The notes beneath the pieces were generated by a model. That model was not told the origin of the DNA and searched no databases. It worked only from the letters and a program-made list of their open reading frames with translations. A program made the position numbers and the translations under genes. From Datnioides undecimradiatus (Eukaryota; Chordata; Actinopteri; Lobotiformes; Datnioididae), in the NCBI GenBank assembly GCA_008933995.1, contig WARS01000029.1, positions 10,425,107 to 10,489,106 on the forward strand: a stretch of 64,000 nt of DNA, in the 5' to 3' direction. Positions 12,191 to 24,189 of this stretch are shown here, one piece after another. Within the stretch, counting starts at the first letter, position 1; the number at the start of each line of letters is the position of its first letter.

Positions 12191-12194
12191 TGAA

Positions 12195-12700
12195 CACACT
12201 TAGGTCATATCAGCTCTCTTGAACAATGATTTTAACTGAATACTGTTGTCACTTTCTGCCATTGTTTGGCCATTGTTCCTTGGGCCGATGCCTGTCTCGG
12301 CACCGTCAAGGAAACTTGAGTTCACCATGTGTTCCCCAGAGCCAGGGCCTTTCCCAGGAGCGCAACCCCCCATAGGGTTGGGGTAATTAGGCCAGGTGAA
12401 TAGGCCAGTAGCCTGTTTACAGTGGGGCCTTGTTCCCCGTTGTAACATGGCCCATTGTCTCAGGGCTCGGGTAGAGGGGGAAGGTTTCCTTCAGGAAATG
12501 GATCAGGGGATGGGACTTTAATTAGAGTCACCATAATTGAGTATAATGCAGCTATAATTAAAGATTCGCTAAAAGGATGGATTGGAGCAGGGTCCGACAC
12601 AATTGAGTGTCCTGGTGAGAGGTGGTTTGGAGGGGAGGGGGAGTCCAAATCACCTTGGCAAATCTCCTTCATTTCAGTAAAGAATAAATAAGATGTGGTA
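12195..12700. promoter_or_regulatory. candidate conserved non-coding element (two parts)
   Basis: The first part (about 12195-12460) holds CTGCCATTGTTTGGCCATTGTTCC, i.e. two CATTGTT SOX-type words at 12257-12278, and GGTAATTAGGCC near 12380. The second part (about 12515-12640) has TTAATTAGAG, CATAATTGAG and CTATAATTAAAG within 50 bp, then ACAATTGAGTG near 12600. Such clustered SOX and homeodomain words in non-repetitive sequence are typical of vertebrate developmental enhancers. This is inferred without alignment. Confidence 0.4.
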
Positions 12701-14550
12701 TTTGACTGGAGCAATTTGCAGGCCTTGATATGTTGAAAAAACAAATAGTTAATGTTCCTGTTCATTGTGTAAATACTTGGAAAAGTGAGTGTACAACAAC
12801 TGTGTTGAAAGACATGGCCAGAGATGGCAGAGTGTGCCAACAATGTAGGAAAACTTGGATGTGTTCTATATTGCTGGCCATGCCCATCTTTGTCTCCCCC
12901 TCTCTACTGTCTTCCACTGGCCTGTAGCTGTGCACTCTTCCAGCCTGTTTTTCTCTGGTGCACGGAGCTGCTACAGGCAAGATAAGGCTGGTCTCCCCGA
13001 GTTAGGGCTTAGCATAATCCCTCTTCCTTCCTCAGAAAAAAAAAAAACAGTGCTGAGGCTCATCAACACACGGCTGAAGAAGGGAGGAGGATGTGATGGA
13101 GAGAGAGTAAGCATGGGGGAGGAGGGAAGGGTAACGAGGGAAAGAGAAGGGGAACAGGGAATATAGTAAGACTGCTGCCACACATTTAGCAAAATTTCAC
13201 CAGGCGTGAAAGAAGTACAAAGGAATGCGAGTGTGCAGTGGCAGTGGCATTGGAGAAAAGGGGTGGAGCAGTTATGCGTTCCCGATGATCAGAGTGTGAG
13301 CTAATCCTTTGACAAGGGGGTCTGGGGAAACCCAATCCCGATGCCCAAAGGCCTGACATGCTTAAAGCTGGCACCCCAACTCCAGCGGCAGGATTCAGAC
13401 AATGTGTCTGTGAGCTGGTGCCATTTACTGCCTAGGAATAATCTGGCATGGGCACAGTAGTTTAAAGATGGGGTACAGACAGGGCTGCTCTCCACCTCCA
13501 CGAACACAAAAGGAAAGGGCTGTTGTGAGAATGGATAAAACAGCTCAGAAAGTGTACTGTGGATGCATAGATGGGTGTGTTGAAGGAGAGAGAGATGGAT
13601 AGATACATGCTCAGGGTAGACGAATGGATTAGAGGCCAATGTGCCGGTATCATTCACATCAGACCTGGAGGTAGAGTTGGCAGGATGAATTAGGCGCTGC
13701 ACTGTAAACCACACTACTCATGTCCTATTTTTGTCTCTTGTGAGCTGCAGATAGACAACAGCAGAGCAACAAAAAAAGAAGCTGTCACATGTCATCTTGA
13801 TCGCCGAATATCAAAGGATTGTGAGGCTCAAATACAAAGTAAACTAGCACAGTCAAAATGGCAACAGTGCTGTTTCTATCAAGGTGATACATCAGCATTG
13901 CCTTGACACTGGGATAGAGTCCTGAGAAGAAAGAAGAAAAAAAACTTTTCTTCCAAGATTTTATCTTTCATTGTCTCACTTTCTCCACACACAATCTCAT
14001 TTACTCTCAAACAAAATAACACACAGACCAAATGATTCATCTCAAGAATAAAGAAAAGCTCAATGAGATGTGGCAGGTGCGACAAGGTGTGACAAGTTCC
14101 TGCGACTTTCCAAAGTCAAGTTAAATTCCAGGAGGTAAGACATCATTACATATGGGAAAACAGAGCTGCAATTGGTTTGACACTTCAGTAATAGTCCATG
14201 ATTGAAACAATAGCAAGGAAACCATTTTCTGGTAATGCAACACCAAGCAAAAACACAACGACGCCAAGTGCCTTTTTCTTTTTGGTGTATCGGGGTTCTG
14301 TGCCCAAGGAGAGACCAGAAACAAACAAAGCACTTTACTATAATGTTGCCACTGTCCTACTGACCTGATAATGTTTTGGTGACTGACAGCTATTTGGGAG
14401 TTTTAACATTTTTAGCATCTTGACCACTCTTGCCTCAGTATTCAATGGGTTCTTTGTTATGAAGCTAGCTGAAGACAAACATGGGGCACTGGTTAGAGTG
14501 CAAGTTTGAAAAAAAAAACCCAAAAAAACCCAGCCACAGAGAATGGCGAG
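12701..14550. other. non-coding stretch, purine-rich around 13.1 kb
   Basis: A12 near 13036-13047 and a GA/GGA-rich patch at about 13080-13165. A 137-codon reverse-strand frame (13301-13714) lacks any recognisable domain and was not accepted as a gene. Confidence 0.45.
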
Positions 14551-14554
14551 ATTC

Positions 14555-14990
14555 TATTACCTCTTGTTTTGGCATTTCCAAAAGGTTTTTATTTCATGTT
14601 AGGGTTCTTTCTTTCGACGGCACAAATCCCATTATGTCGAAAAGCAAAACATTTGTGGGTTACCATGTTTACAAAAAAATGGCTGGATTCATTTTAGAGA
14701 AGAAACAGGAAAGCGAAAACGTGACAAAGATCGACTTTCCAATGTATCATAGTGTTAATCATTTCGTGGAATGGAGCCCTAAATTAAATTCAGATGAGAT
14801 GAATGTTTTAATCAATTGGCAATCTGAGGCTGACATGAGATTGATTGAGAATGTTATTATCAACATACAATTTCCAGTGTCTGGAGCCTTATGCTGATTT
14901 TCATTCGTGGCAAACTGGGCCACATGCCGTTGTTGACAATTAACAAGACTGATGATGCAGCTATTCATCATGTCATACTAGTCTGTTTTA
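14555..14990. promoter_or_regulatory. candidate conserved non-coding element crossed by a 138-codon frame
   Basis: About 430 bp without any simple repeat, rich in specific-looking words such as TTATGTCGAAAAGC, ATCGACTTTCC, TTGACAATTAACAAGACTGATG and a run of CATGTCATACTAG. A + strand frame (14481-14897) runs through it and encodes 138 residues. The peptide is well mixed (charged, aromatic and hydrophobic residues), but it starts in an A-rich low-complexity run, contains no domain I know, and has no flanking splice sites in phase. I favour a long conserved enhancer. A small unrecognised exon or retrogene fragment cannot be excluded. Confidence 0.4.
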
Positions 14991-15022
14991 TTTTACAACT
15001 GAACTGTATTTTATGGGTATGC

Positions 15023-15044
15023 GTGTGTGTGTGTGTGTGTGTGT
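15023..15044. repeat. (GT)n microsatellite
   Basis: Eleven uninterrupted GT units. Confidence 0.9.
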
Positions 15045-15534
15045 TTGAGTGTTTGCTTTTATCAGAGCATACACTGGTGTCAGCCTTAATGCATGTGTGT
15101 TGGCTGCGATGAGAGGAAAGCATGCAGATGAAAGGATTACTGAAGATTTTTGAATGGAGAGTTAAGTCAGTGCTTTGTGGGAAAAAGGGACCATGGAAAG
15201 TGGAAAAGACGGCAGGAGAAATGACAAATGCCCCCTTTTTTCTTGATGGTTTATGTGTGGCTTTACAGATGCTTTTAATGAATTCACAAACATGGTATGC
15301 AGTCAGTGGTGCATCTTCTCTGTCTCCTCAATGCCACTACCCAGAGAAAGAAAACTCTTGTGTTTTAAAAAAGGACTGGCACGGCTGTTTGTCAGATGTG
15401 CCCTGTTTATAGACAGCACGAACAACAAGCAACATTAAAGCCAAGTGAAATATCACAATGCTAAAAAGATAAAAGGCATATTAAATTAGTAACAGAAAGG
15501 TTGGGAGTGAGATGCTTCCTTTAATCTGTTTTGG

Positions 15535-15640
15535 ACGCGAACTCGGCATTGTTTACATTAATGTCAATCACTGAGAACATAATTATGATCTGCGCTACCT
15601 GAATGGGTGTGGCGTGTGGCATTTGTGGTATATGATATTA
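15535..15640. promoter_or_regulatory. candidate short conserved element
   Basis: TTGTTTACATTAATGTCAATCACTG at 15549-15573 combines a forkhead word (TGTTTAC), TTAAT and TCAATCA (PBX/MEIS-like) within 25 bp. It is followed by CATAATTATG and two GTGGC words. Enhancer-like by motif clustering only. Confidence 0.3.
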
Positions 15641-17030
15641 ACTAAAAGTATTTTCTAACCATGAAGCAACATTAAACTTTAATTACTGTGTCTTTTGTAA
15701 CACACATGACTTTTAAAAGATGTTTTCCACTCAAAAAAGATTCAATAAAAAAAAACTACACGTCAACAGTCAATATTTTCCCTGCAAGTAAATAATGGAA
15801 AATAGCACGGAGGAAGCAAACCTGAGCTCGTTTTGAGAACTTTTTCACCAATGTTCAGCTCTCAAACATGACGAAACTAGTCAAAAAACTGGCAGAGATA
15901 CCAGTTTCTTCACCCACACTAACCTCAGGAGACCAGCATGCAATGCCTCAACTAGACATGATGTGTTTGGAGCAAAGGGCGAGACTTGACCAGAAAAACC
16001 TTTGCTCCTTTTATTGCTCTCTACACCTACACATACAACAGAGAACCAAATTGGAACAAAATCTTGCACACTGTTTCAGAATACAATCTGGGAAATGTTG
16101 GGAATACAAACCATGCAGATACTTTGATCTTCACCTGCTGAGCTGCTCAGACATCCCCTGCTGAGACTTCTGCTATATCCCTGCAACACACAGAGGGACA
16201 AATGGGGTTTTTTGGTGATCAAAGTGTTGACAAATCATATCTGATCAACTCAACAGCATTGTTTCTTCCCAGAAACAATATTGTGGTTACTTCACATAAT
16301 CCACAAACCGCATTGTCAACAGTTTTCATGCAGAACTATTTTCTAGCAACCATGAATAATACCAAAGAATGTCCACACAACTCTCTCGTTTTTAAGGGTT
16401 TGGTTAAATGAGAGGCTGTGTACATCACGAGAGTGTAGATCATGGTGTGTAGGCACAGGTAAAATAATGTAAAACTCCTTAGGGGACAGGACAACTCAGT
16501 GGCTGTGAAGAGGGAGGGACATGTACAACTCAATGACTGCACCATTCATATTTATAATTCTTTATAATTCTGTTTCTAATCAGCTGTTTATTAATTAGGT
16601 ATATGGATGCTTAATAACTACACCTAGGCTGATTATCTCATTTGCTATAGCACATGCATTCAGCGGCTGCTACATGCTCTGTGCACAGTTTGTACAGTCT
16701 CTACACCACAGCTGGGTGTAGTCAAGCACAGTGGGCCATGTTTTTCCTCCCAACATCATTTAGTGTAAATTTGCTCCTACAGCATGCTGAAAGATCAATG
16801 AAATCATGTCGGACCTCACTGCTTACCCCCTCCCCCATAAGGCTTAATAGTTGGTTAAAGTTATAATGACCTTCAGTGTTTCTCTGGAGAAATCCACTTT
16901 TTTCAATTATAGTTATTTTCTTCAGTTTATTTGATTTATTGTATCAAAACCTAAGCACACTCCACCCTTCCCCATCAACTGAAGAAAATAAATCCCTAAA
17001 ACATGGCAGCATCATCTCAGATTGTACACA
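15641..17030. other. non-coding stretch, nothing recognised
   Basis: AT-rich sequence with A-runs near 15740-15755. A duplicated 11-base TTTATAATTCT word lies at about 16551-16571. No gene or known repeat was recognised. Confidence 0.45.
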
Positions 17031-17034
17031 ATTG

Positions 17035-17265
17035 TTTGAATAGGACTAACGATTAGAGAAGGACCAAGCTGGATTTGCTGTCTTGCCAATCGACAAATTT
17101 GGCTCCAGCAGAACCTGATCTGAATGCAAAGCTCCCCAGGAGAGCCATTGTGTCTGTCTTGCAGGAAGGCCTATATCTGAAAAGCCTATCAGTGTTGGAT
17201 TACTGATCTCTAGGATCAGTGAGGTTGCCATTAAATTTGTGACCTGGGAGTTAATCATAAGAGTT
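17035..17265. promoter_or_regulatory. candidate conserved non-coding element with small hairpin
   Basis: A balanced non-repetitive block. ACTGATC at 17202-17208 and GATCAGT at 17214-17220 form a perfect 7-bp inverted repeat with a 5-base loop. GAGTTAATCATAAG follows at about 17250. A 70-codon reverse frame covers it but has no recognisable content. Confidence 0.3.
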
Positions 17266-19330
17266 TTACAAAAAATTAATTAAATATGTAACAATGAATA
17301 TTTAATGCTAATGTCCACACAACAATCACTGACATTAAATGAAATCCTTAAAACAGTAGCTATTTAATTATTTTAATTTAACCAGTTTTGTCCCATTTGA
17401 AAGTCTGTAAAAGGTTATGTGTTTTTCAGTTGACTTTTACCCAGTTTTTTAGGACCTAATATCCTTTTCTCAACAGGACATTTGATGCGATGAAGGAGCA
17501 GCTTTGTGAATACTTTTACAGCCCTTTCAGCAAAAACAGGTCTGTGTCATTTGTTATATAAAAGAATTTAACATCAGATACAACCTGAGCTGCAGCACTG
17601 CACGGCATCCTCCCCTTGCCGTGACAAACTTTTAACAGGTAAACTGAGACCATTCAGCCATCCAGTTCTCTGACTGAATCCGTACGTGCAAAAAGCTTAA
17701 GCTTTGTTGAAAACTGTCATTCTCCTTTTTAAGCAAACACTGACTCACCTCCAAATGCTGGGCTCAGTGCCAACTAAAACATATATTAAGATGTGGCATA
17801 CCGGACCAGCGGCACGATGCAGAGCACTGTTGACAGCTCTACCAGGTGTGGGAATCAAAAAAATAAAAACAGGCATAATTGCTGATGCGCTCTGTAATTA
17901 ACATGTCAAAAAGATGTTGAAGCACCACTTGCCCTGCAAAAGCACAGGCTGGGAAGAAAAATGAGCTGCGGTGACAACAGGTCATATATCTTCAAATAGG
18001 TTGCCCTTACCTTTTCAAATCTTTGTGCAAGTACAACTTGTGGTGATTTGCCAGTGTCCTTCTTCTTCCTTGCCATTGTGTGAACTCTTAAGAAAGATCA
18101 ATAACTGTTATGATTCCAGTTTGAATATTCTGACATATGAATAGTGTCTTGGTCTATCAATGAGAGAAAGTTGAAAACACGTGTAAGGACTAAAAATAAA
18201 TATTAGTTGTAGTCTATGTAGGTAGTACCTAAGACTTAAAGAACTTAGATTTCAAATGTGTACTGAAATTCACTTTCAGTGCCATGGTGAATTTAAGCAG
18301 GAATTATACAAACGAAATGTGAAAAATCTGTGTTCTGCCACATGTTGTACATTATTGTCAGTCAGTCAAATTCTGCCTGCAGTCTTTACTTGTGCTCCTG
18401 GTTTTAATGCAGGATATTCAGAGATTCAAGCATTATCTCCTTTTATATTCTTACATGTCACTCTGGATAAGCTTGATGCCTAAAATAAAAAATGTAAAGT
18501 GCAACTCCTAATTACTTGGACAGTTGTCAGAGCGTGGTAAATCACTCAGGATTGACACTGACAGCTCCCCTAATGTTAGCTCGAGACATCCAAGAAACCC
18601 AGAGGTGTTTAATCCTTGCTTTAGGTTATGAACGAGCAGACAGGTGTGGGTCCACTGAATGCCGCGTGTCTCGCTGGGAACAGATCCTGGCCTGATCGCA
18701 CAGAGATTCCACATTGGTAACGTGCGTGAACCTACCTGGGGTGGAAGCAACACCCAGGGGCAGAGGCTTAAATCTTGTGGGCGGGAGCTGTTTGCTGACT
18801 GTGCACACTTGAGTTTTACATCGCAACAGGGGGCTAATTGGTGTAGGATCCCATTCAGTTACATTCTCTGGCAGGAAATTCACCATGTTGGGGTTTTGAA
18901 TAATGATCAAGATCTGTTGTTGCTTTTTTCTTTTTTTATATATGCATAAGAGGGAGAAAACCAAATCATTTATCAGTCAATCTGCTTTTTATGTTTGTTG
19001 TGTCAGTTTCTGTAGACACAATAAACTCTGTTTGTTCATTCATGTTGGCTATAGCTGTTCATAACTACCCTGTACTGGGCTTTGCATAATGCAAACAAGC
19101 AGCTGAAACAAAAAAGGATCACTTGTTGTATGCTAGAGGATTTATTCTGGGAAAGTCCTACCTGATTCAAAGTGTTTATAGAACAGCAAGCCTTTATGTA
19201 GTTGGCACAGGTTGTATCACTCGTGTTTTATGTAATTTGGCCACACAAGAGGAAAAGAAAGAACAACAGAACATCTTGGATTATTTCTATAATCAAACAT
19301 CTCACCTACCACATCTCCAAGCTGTCCTAC
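17266..19330. other. non-coding stretch, nothing firm
   Basis: AT-rich to about 17400. A 14-bp perfect palindrome (AAAGCTTAAGCTTT) lies at 17692-17705. The block at about 18640-18900 is more GC-balanced and could be a weak conserved element. No gene was recognised. Confidence 0.4.
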
Positions 19331-19334
19331 TCCT

Positions 19335-19362
19335 ACACACACACACACACACACACGCACAC
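19335..19362. repeat. (AC)n microsatellite
   Basis: Eleven AC units at 19335-19356, then GCACAC. Confidence 0.9.
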
Positions 19363-19984
19363 AGCTACAGAGCGATCCGTTGGGTTCCTTTGTCTGTGTC
19401 CCACCTATCACCTGTCTCTGTGATAAATTGGACACATCTGGCTTTTCCCCTGGGGCCACTGGCCACTGTGTGTGCGCTTGCCAACAGCTTCTGCCTGCTT
19501 TTGCTCAATCTTTCATCAGCGTTAGATTTTTTTTTTTCACCAAAGAAAGAAAGCTTGGACGTGTGAGATATTTCAAGAAATTTTCTTTTCATGAAACGAT
19601 GCAAATAAGGCAAGTGCTGCAATACCTCCCACTGAGCTGTTCAGGTATTTAAATAATGCCGCTTTAGGGGGAAAACCTATCCAGCTGATCCTGTGTGGAA
19701 CTGCTCTCAGAGAGAGGAAAAGGAGATCAGGCTGTTTCTCTCCTGGGAAGATGCCCCATGGTTGCTCTCTGCTCCAACTAGCTCTTCTCCTCTGGTTAGC
19801 AAACAAATCAAAAGACAACTCGTTGTGACAGCAGCTATTCCTCGTTCAGGCCTTAGGGGCCTAAACATCAGGGCAAGTGAACATAGGGGTTGTTATCAAG
19901 AGGAGCCTGGGAGCTGAACCTAGACCTGCATTGAGGGTTAAGTGCTTTGAGCTGAGCAGCCAGATGAGTCTGCTTCCTGTCTCC

Positions 19985-20295
19985 CCCATCTTTAACCATG
20001 GGCTGCGAATGGCGGCCTGTTTGTTGCTCAGTTATTGTCAGATGCGCAAATCGTGTCACGCACTGCCTAGTGACAACTTTCATTGTGTAAAAGAAAGAAC
20101 AGATCTTTAAGCTGATCACTTGAAATTCTCCCTCCTCTTGCCCATTCCTTGTTCTCCTTTTCAGAGATTGTGAAGAAAAAAAGAGTTCCCTGCTGACATA
20201 TTTTATCATGCCCTAACTATGCTGTAAATTATGCATCTGGTTTGTCGCTCATTATTTTTAAGCAGCATCGAAACAAGAAGCTGTTCTCAGGCTAT
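19985..20295. promoter_or_regulatory. candidate conserved non-coding element
   Basis: CTGCGAATGGCGGCC near 20002, GCTCAGTTATTGTCAGATGCGC near 20026-20048 and GTCACGCACTG near 20056 carry unusual CpGs for this region. A second part has GTAAATTATGCATCTGG (POU-like) at about 20223-20239 and TTTAAGCAGCATCGAAAC near 20257. The two parts are separated by a C/T-rich linker. Regulatory role inferred. Confidence 0.35.
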
Positions 20296-20299
20296 AAGT

Positions 20300-22075
20300 C
20301 CCGATGTCTTCTTCGTCTTTTTTTCCCTGCCTTTTGTTTTTCCTGCTTACATTGTATTTAGCATTATTACAGAGTCTAAATCCACTATCACAAAGCTGAA
20401 GTGATGAAAACAACTATGTCTTGTGTTGGAGGGCAAAATGACAGGATTTACAGACGATTCTCTGATCATTGGAATTAAGATGAAAAATATGCTTATTGGG
20501 AAGCTTACAGCACTAGCCTGTTATTGGGACAGGGTAGTGGGGCGAACACAAATTATTCATACACATGTGTAGGCTTAGGGTACATGGGAAGGAGAATTAA
20601 TATAGCGTTAACTACATAGCTAACACCAATAAAATAATCAGCATATTCAGTGTATTCAATAGTTATTCAAAGCAAGTCTCCCTATCTTTGCAGCCAATGT
20701 TTGTGTGTGTGCTAAAATGTGTTCAGTTTGTCCGTGTGTGTGCGTGCAAGCATGCAAGTCTATACAAATATGTGAACTTATCCCTTTAATTCCACTTCCC
20801 ACAATCCTCATTTACATGTTACGATGCCAAAATATAAAGGAGGTAAAACGGCAAAAATGCTCCCTTTCCCCCTCTGTTTTGAAAGCAGTGGAACAAGAAG
20901 CAGTCAACACGCCGCTGCAGAGGAAATATTAGCTGTGTTCGGTCAAGAGAACGCTGGGAAATAAAGTGTTTATTTGGTCTAAGTAAAGGAACAGTGCCAT
21001 CACGTTGACAGGCTCATCCATATTCATGAGGTTTCTTCAGAGGGAAAAAAAAGACACAAATCTGAATATAGAAATGAAAATTACAAATGCATGAGATTTC
21101 TTAATACTACCACCTACCACCCAAACCCTCCTTCTCTCCTTCACTCTTTCCTCCTACCTAATCCCCATCTTCTCAATGCTCGGTTTCCCGTCTTTCCCTC
21201 GTGTTTTCTCTTTGCGTCAATCTCACTCATTTTGTCAAAGCCCTCCCTCTCTTACTTGGTCTAATTGCCCGTCTCATTCTGCAGTTCAGTCAGTAACCTG
21301 TCGCTGTTTGGCTGACGCTTGGTTATTTCAGCTACTTATGCGCAAAACATCCATCACTCCTGAAACTTAGTTTTACTCTGTCATGGACATGTCTACTTTT
21401 TAACCACAGAGTAACTTGAGATATTGTATTGATGGGGGTGGGGGGTAAAATATAGACATGTCATTATGGCTATCCTTGTCAGTCAATAGCTTTTGGTCAA
21501 CATCATTAACATTTAGAATACTGTATAGTAAGCACATGTATTGCCTGTTGTGATTGTCACAGCCCAACAAGAAAACAGACATTACACTTAAAGGATTGGG
21601 TGGATCTGATGCCTTTAACTCCCTCTACCATATTATTGGCTACAGCTATTGATTTTCCTTTCATGATATGGAGATTCATTCACACAGACATGGCCATCTT
21701 ATCCCTGATAACTTTTTAACCTTGAGAAATATGCATGCCCAGGCAGTCTAGAAAGCGTGTTGTGTCCAGGACTAAATTGATGAACTGGCATGCATTAGCA
21801 TAGTTTGAGCGTTCCCCTAGGGAGCGCCAGTAGCTTGAAGCATTTCTCTCTGCGCGTGTGTCTGTGCATGCGAGTGTGTGGGAGAGACACCTACTCTGTA
21901 TGTGTGTGCCCGCGGCCCCTCTTGTGCAGGTGGGTGGATGCATGTAAGCCTGTCAAGAGCGCTTGGAGAGGAGCTGCCAAGGTGAGAGAGAGACTGACCC
22001 TGGCCACCTGTCCCTGACACCCACCTCACAGCTCTCTCTCCCTCCCCGCCCTCTGTTGTGCAGTCCTCCCTTTAC
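20300..22075. other. non-coding stretch, nothing firm
   Basis: Intron-like DNA with C/T-rich patches near 21115-21260 and 22025-22070 and GTGTGTG words near 20700 and 21855-21905. TGGCATGCATTAGCAT near 21785-21800 is motif-like but isolated. No gene was recognised. Confidence 0.4.
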
Positions 22076-22079
22076 ACAC

Positions 22080-22395
22080 AGCCATTGCTCTTTACAGGTG
22101 ATTGATTGAGCCAGATAGCCCAGGCATTTAGGGCTGAAAGGGGAGGAACAAGGAGGGGTATTGGATGAATGACCGAGTGGCCTCTGTCCTGGCTTAGTCA
22201 GGTCTGACCGAGAGACAAGCAGACAACACCTGCATCCGGCTGTGGAGTCACCTGGCTAACATGCTTTGATGAGGAATGCCACAACCCTTCAAAACCTAAA
22301 AATAGCTCAGCGTTGTGAGACTTTCTGCACCATTCTTACTTAATCATGCACCATTAATAGCAGTGATTCAGGGCTGAGTAAGGCTATACGCAGTC
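22080..22395. promoter_or_regulatory. candidate conserved non-coding element with MEF2 motif
   Basis: GGTGATTGATTGAGCC (PBX-type TGATTGAT) at about 22097, CACCTGCATC and CACCTGGC E-box-like words near 22230-22255, an exact MEF2 consensus CTAAAAATAG at 22296-22305, and CTTAATCATGCACCATTAATAG near 22339-22360. The sequence between is non-repetitive. The mix of E-box, MEF2 and PBX words would suit a muscle or neural-crest enhancer, which is inference. Confidence 0.4.
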
Positions 22396-22499
22396 ATTTT
22401 TATATGAAGGTGCAGATACAAATCTCATCAAAAACGTAACGTGCCAGGACAGGTTTCTAAGACACGTTCAGATGATTTGTTTTTGCAACACAAGCCTCA

Positions 22500-22543
22500 T
22501 TCTTCTTCTTCTTCTTCTTCTTCTTCTTCTTCTTCTTTTTTTT
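22500..22543. repeat. (TTC)n microsatellite plus T run
   Basis: Twelve TTC/TCT units followed by eight T. GAA/TTC repeats can form triplex DNA. Confidence 0.9.
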
Positions 22544-22599
22544 GTCTAGAGGAAGAGGTTTGTCTGTCAACTTCTAGTCATGGTGATTTCCGTCGTTGT

Positions 22600-24045
22600 T
22601 TTTTTTTTCTTTTCCACCTTGTTTCCCAGCTTAAAGGGCCTCGTTGACATGAAATGGGGTGAATCCTTGCCGGATGAAAGGGAATACCTTGTCTGGATGC
22701 AGAACAACACAGGGTTGGTGCCGCTTTCAAAACTCCGCAGACTTGGCATGAGAACGGCCACCCCCACACTCAGCCCTCTGTGTTTATGCTTCTCTGAGAC
22801 TTGTGAAAATAAACACTCTCTCTGGCAGCTGAAACACCGTCAGCTCACTGCCACATAACGATTAAACACATTTTTTGGAGTCATTATAAAGGATATAAAT
22901 CACAAAAGAAAACAACATTTTAAAGGGGTTTGTTCTCACAAATGTTAAAAAAATGGTTTAGCTTCCTGGGTTGCACATGCATTAGTGATGTCTTCTGGAA
23001 AAAATCCTATTTGATGGTGTCATGACTTGTTTCTGTTGTCACTGCTGTACTTGTGCTATACTAAAATTCAAATTTTCATGTACTATATTAATGAGTAATG
23101 CTTGTGCATAGAGAAAGAGAGAGAAAAGGCAATTGCTGGGAGCTGTTCATTACCCACACAGACACATGATCTATGCTGGTCCTAAACTCATCTTTCAAAG
23201 GTGGAAAGCTTTGCCTTCTGCCCCTGATCATTCAGTCTCCATTTAATCAGGTAATCCAATAAACTGCCATGATGGGATCAAAGAAATTGACGTCTTACCT
23301 CAATGGTAAATGGATTTAACTTAGCAAACTACGTTGTGGCGCTGTGCAAATGTAAATAAATAATTCCAAAACTGATGGATTGAATTGTGATTCCTGAGAA
23401 AGATAGCTTTGGGACAACGCATTATTCAAAGGAATGTTATAAATGTCAGATGCAAATCGTCGTGTTGGTTGGCATTCAGAACCATTTCAGAGTGCAGCAT
23501 AGTCGGGCTACTGTTCTCACACAGGGCAGGACCTTACACTCATACAAGATGTTATTCAGCGGCAAAACAAATTGATTGACTCTTTTAGCTAACGCTACAT
23601 ATTAGTGACCTTTTCAATAACTTTTGTTAAATTAACTCTTTAAAAATTCAGTGCTTGCATTCTACTGACGTTGACATTGTCTGATAATGTAGGCGAGCTG
23701 TCAATACTGAGTTAAGCAGTCAGACCCTTTGGTCTTCACTGTGCAGGGCGTTGTGCAGTAGACTGGTTATATATGAACTATGTGCAAGTTATTAAAAGTC
23801 AAACATAGACGCCATCTGTCTCTCTTTTAAATCTATATTTCCGCTATTAAACTGATCGAAATCACTTATGCGAGAGTTGAAAAGCACTGCCTAGACAAAA
23901 CAGGACAGAAATGATATTGATATTTCTGCGGCTGTAGCAGATACGACACAGAGCAGTTGCAATGGAAAAGTAAGGTTCACCCACATAAATTTTCATTTTT
24001 AGGGGATTTTCTAGGATAACCTGTCACAATCCAGTCAATCCACAG
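22600..24045. other. non-coding stretch, nothing recognised
   Basis: AT-leaning intron-like sequence. A TTAAAAA run near 22945 and GAGAAAGAGAGAGAAAAG near 23110 only. No exon or repeat family was recognised. Confidence 0.45.
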
Positions 24046-24185
24046 GAACACTTAAGTGCTTTGCTCAAGGGTGCCCCAACTGCAGCTGCTGGAGAAAGGG
24101 AAAAGCTTGTAGTGCACTGTTACCCAGTGCAGAACTTCCTCATGTGATCCAGATTTAGTCCAGTGACTTCCCTGCTACATTTACA
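24046..24185 (-). mobile_element. possible decayed fish SINE fragment, reverse orientation
   Basis: CACTTAAGTGCTTTGCTCAA at 24049-24068 followed by GGGTGCC resembles the conserved body of a tRNA-derived SINE common in percomorph fish, whose usual form reads ...AAGTGCCTTGCTCAAGGGCAC on this strand. The following ~110 bp (AGCTGCTGGAGAAAGGGAAA, then a TCCAG word near 24158) is a weak match to the rest of that family, with the promoter end lost or very degraded. The family match is from memory. Confidence 0.35.
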
Positions 24186-24189
24186 GATA

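Noticed and set aside
13301..13714. 137-codon reverse-strand frame
   Set aside because: No domain or splice context. Looks like chance lack of stops.
17692..17705. 14-bp palindrome AAAGCTTAAGCTTT
   Set aside because: Short perfect palindromes of this size are expected occasionally by chance, and nothing around it suggests function.
19123..19566. 147-codon + strand frame
   Set aside because: It runs through the (AC)n repeat as Thr-His repeats and overlaps frames in the other phases; no coding character.
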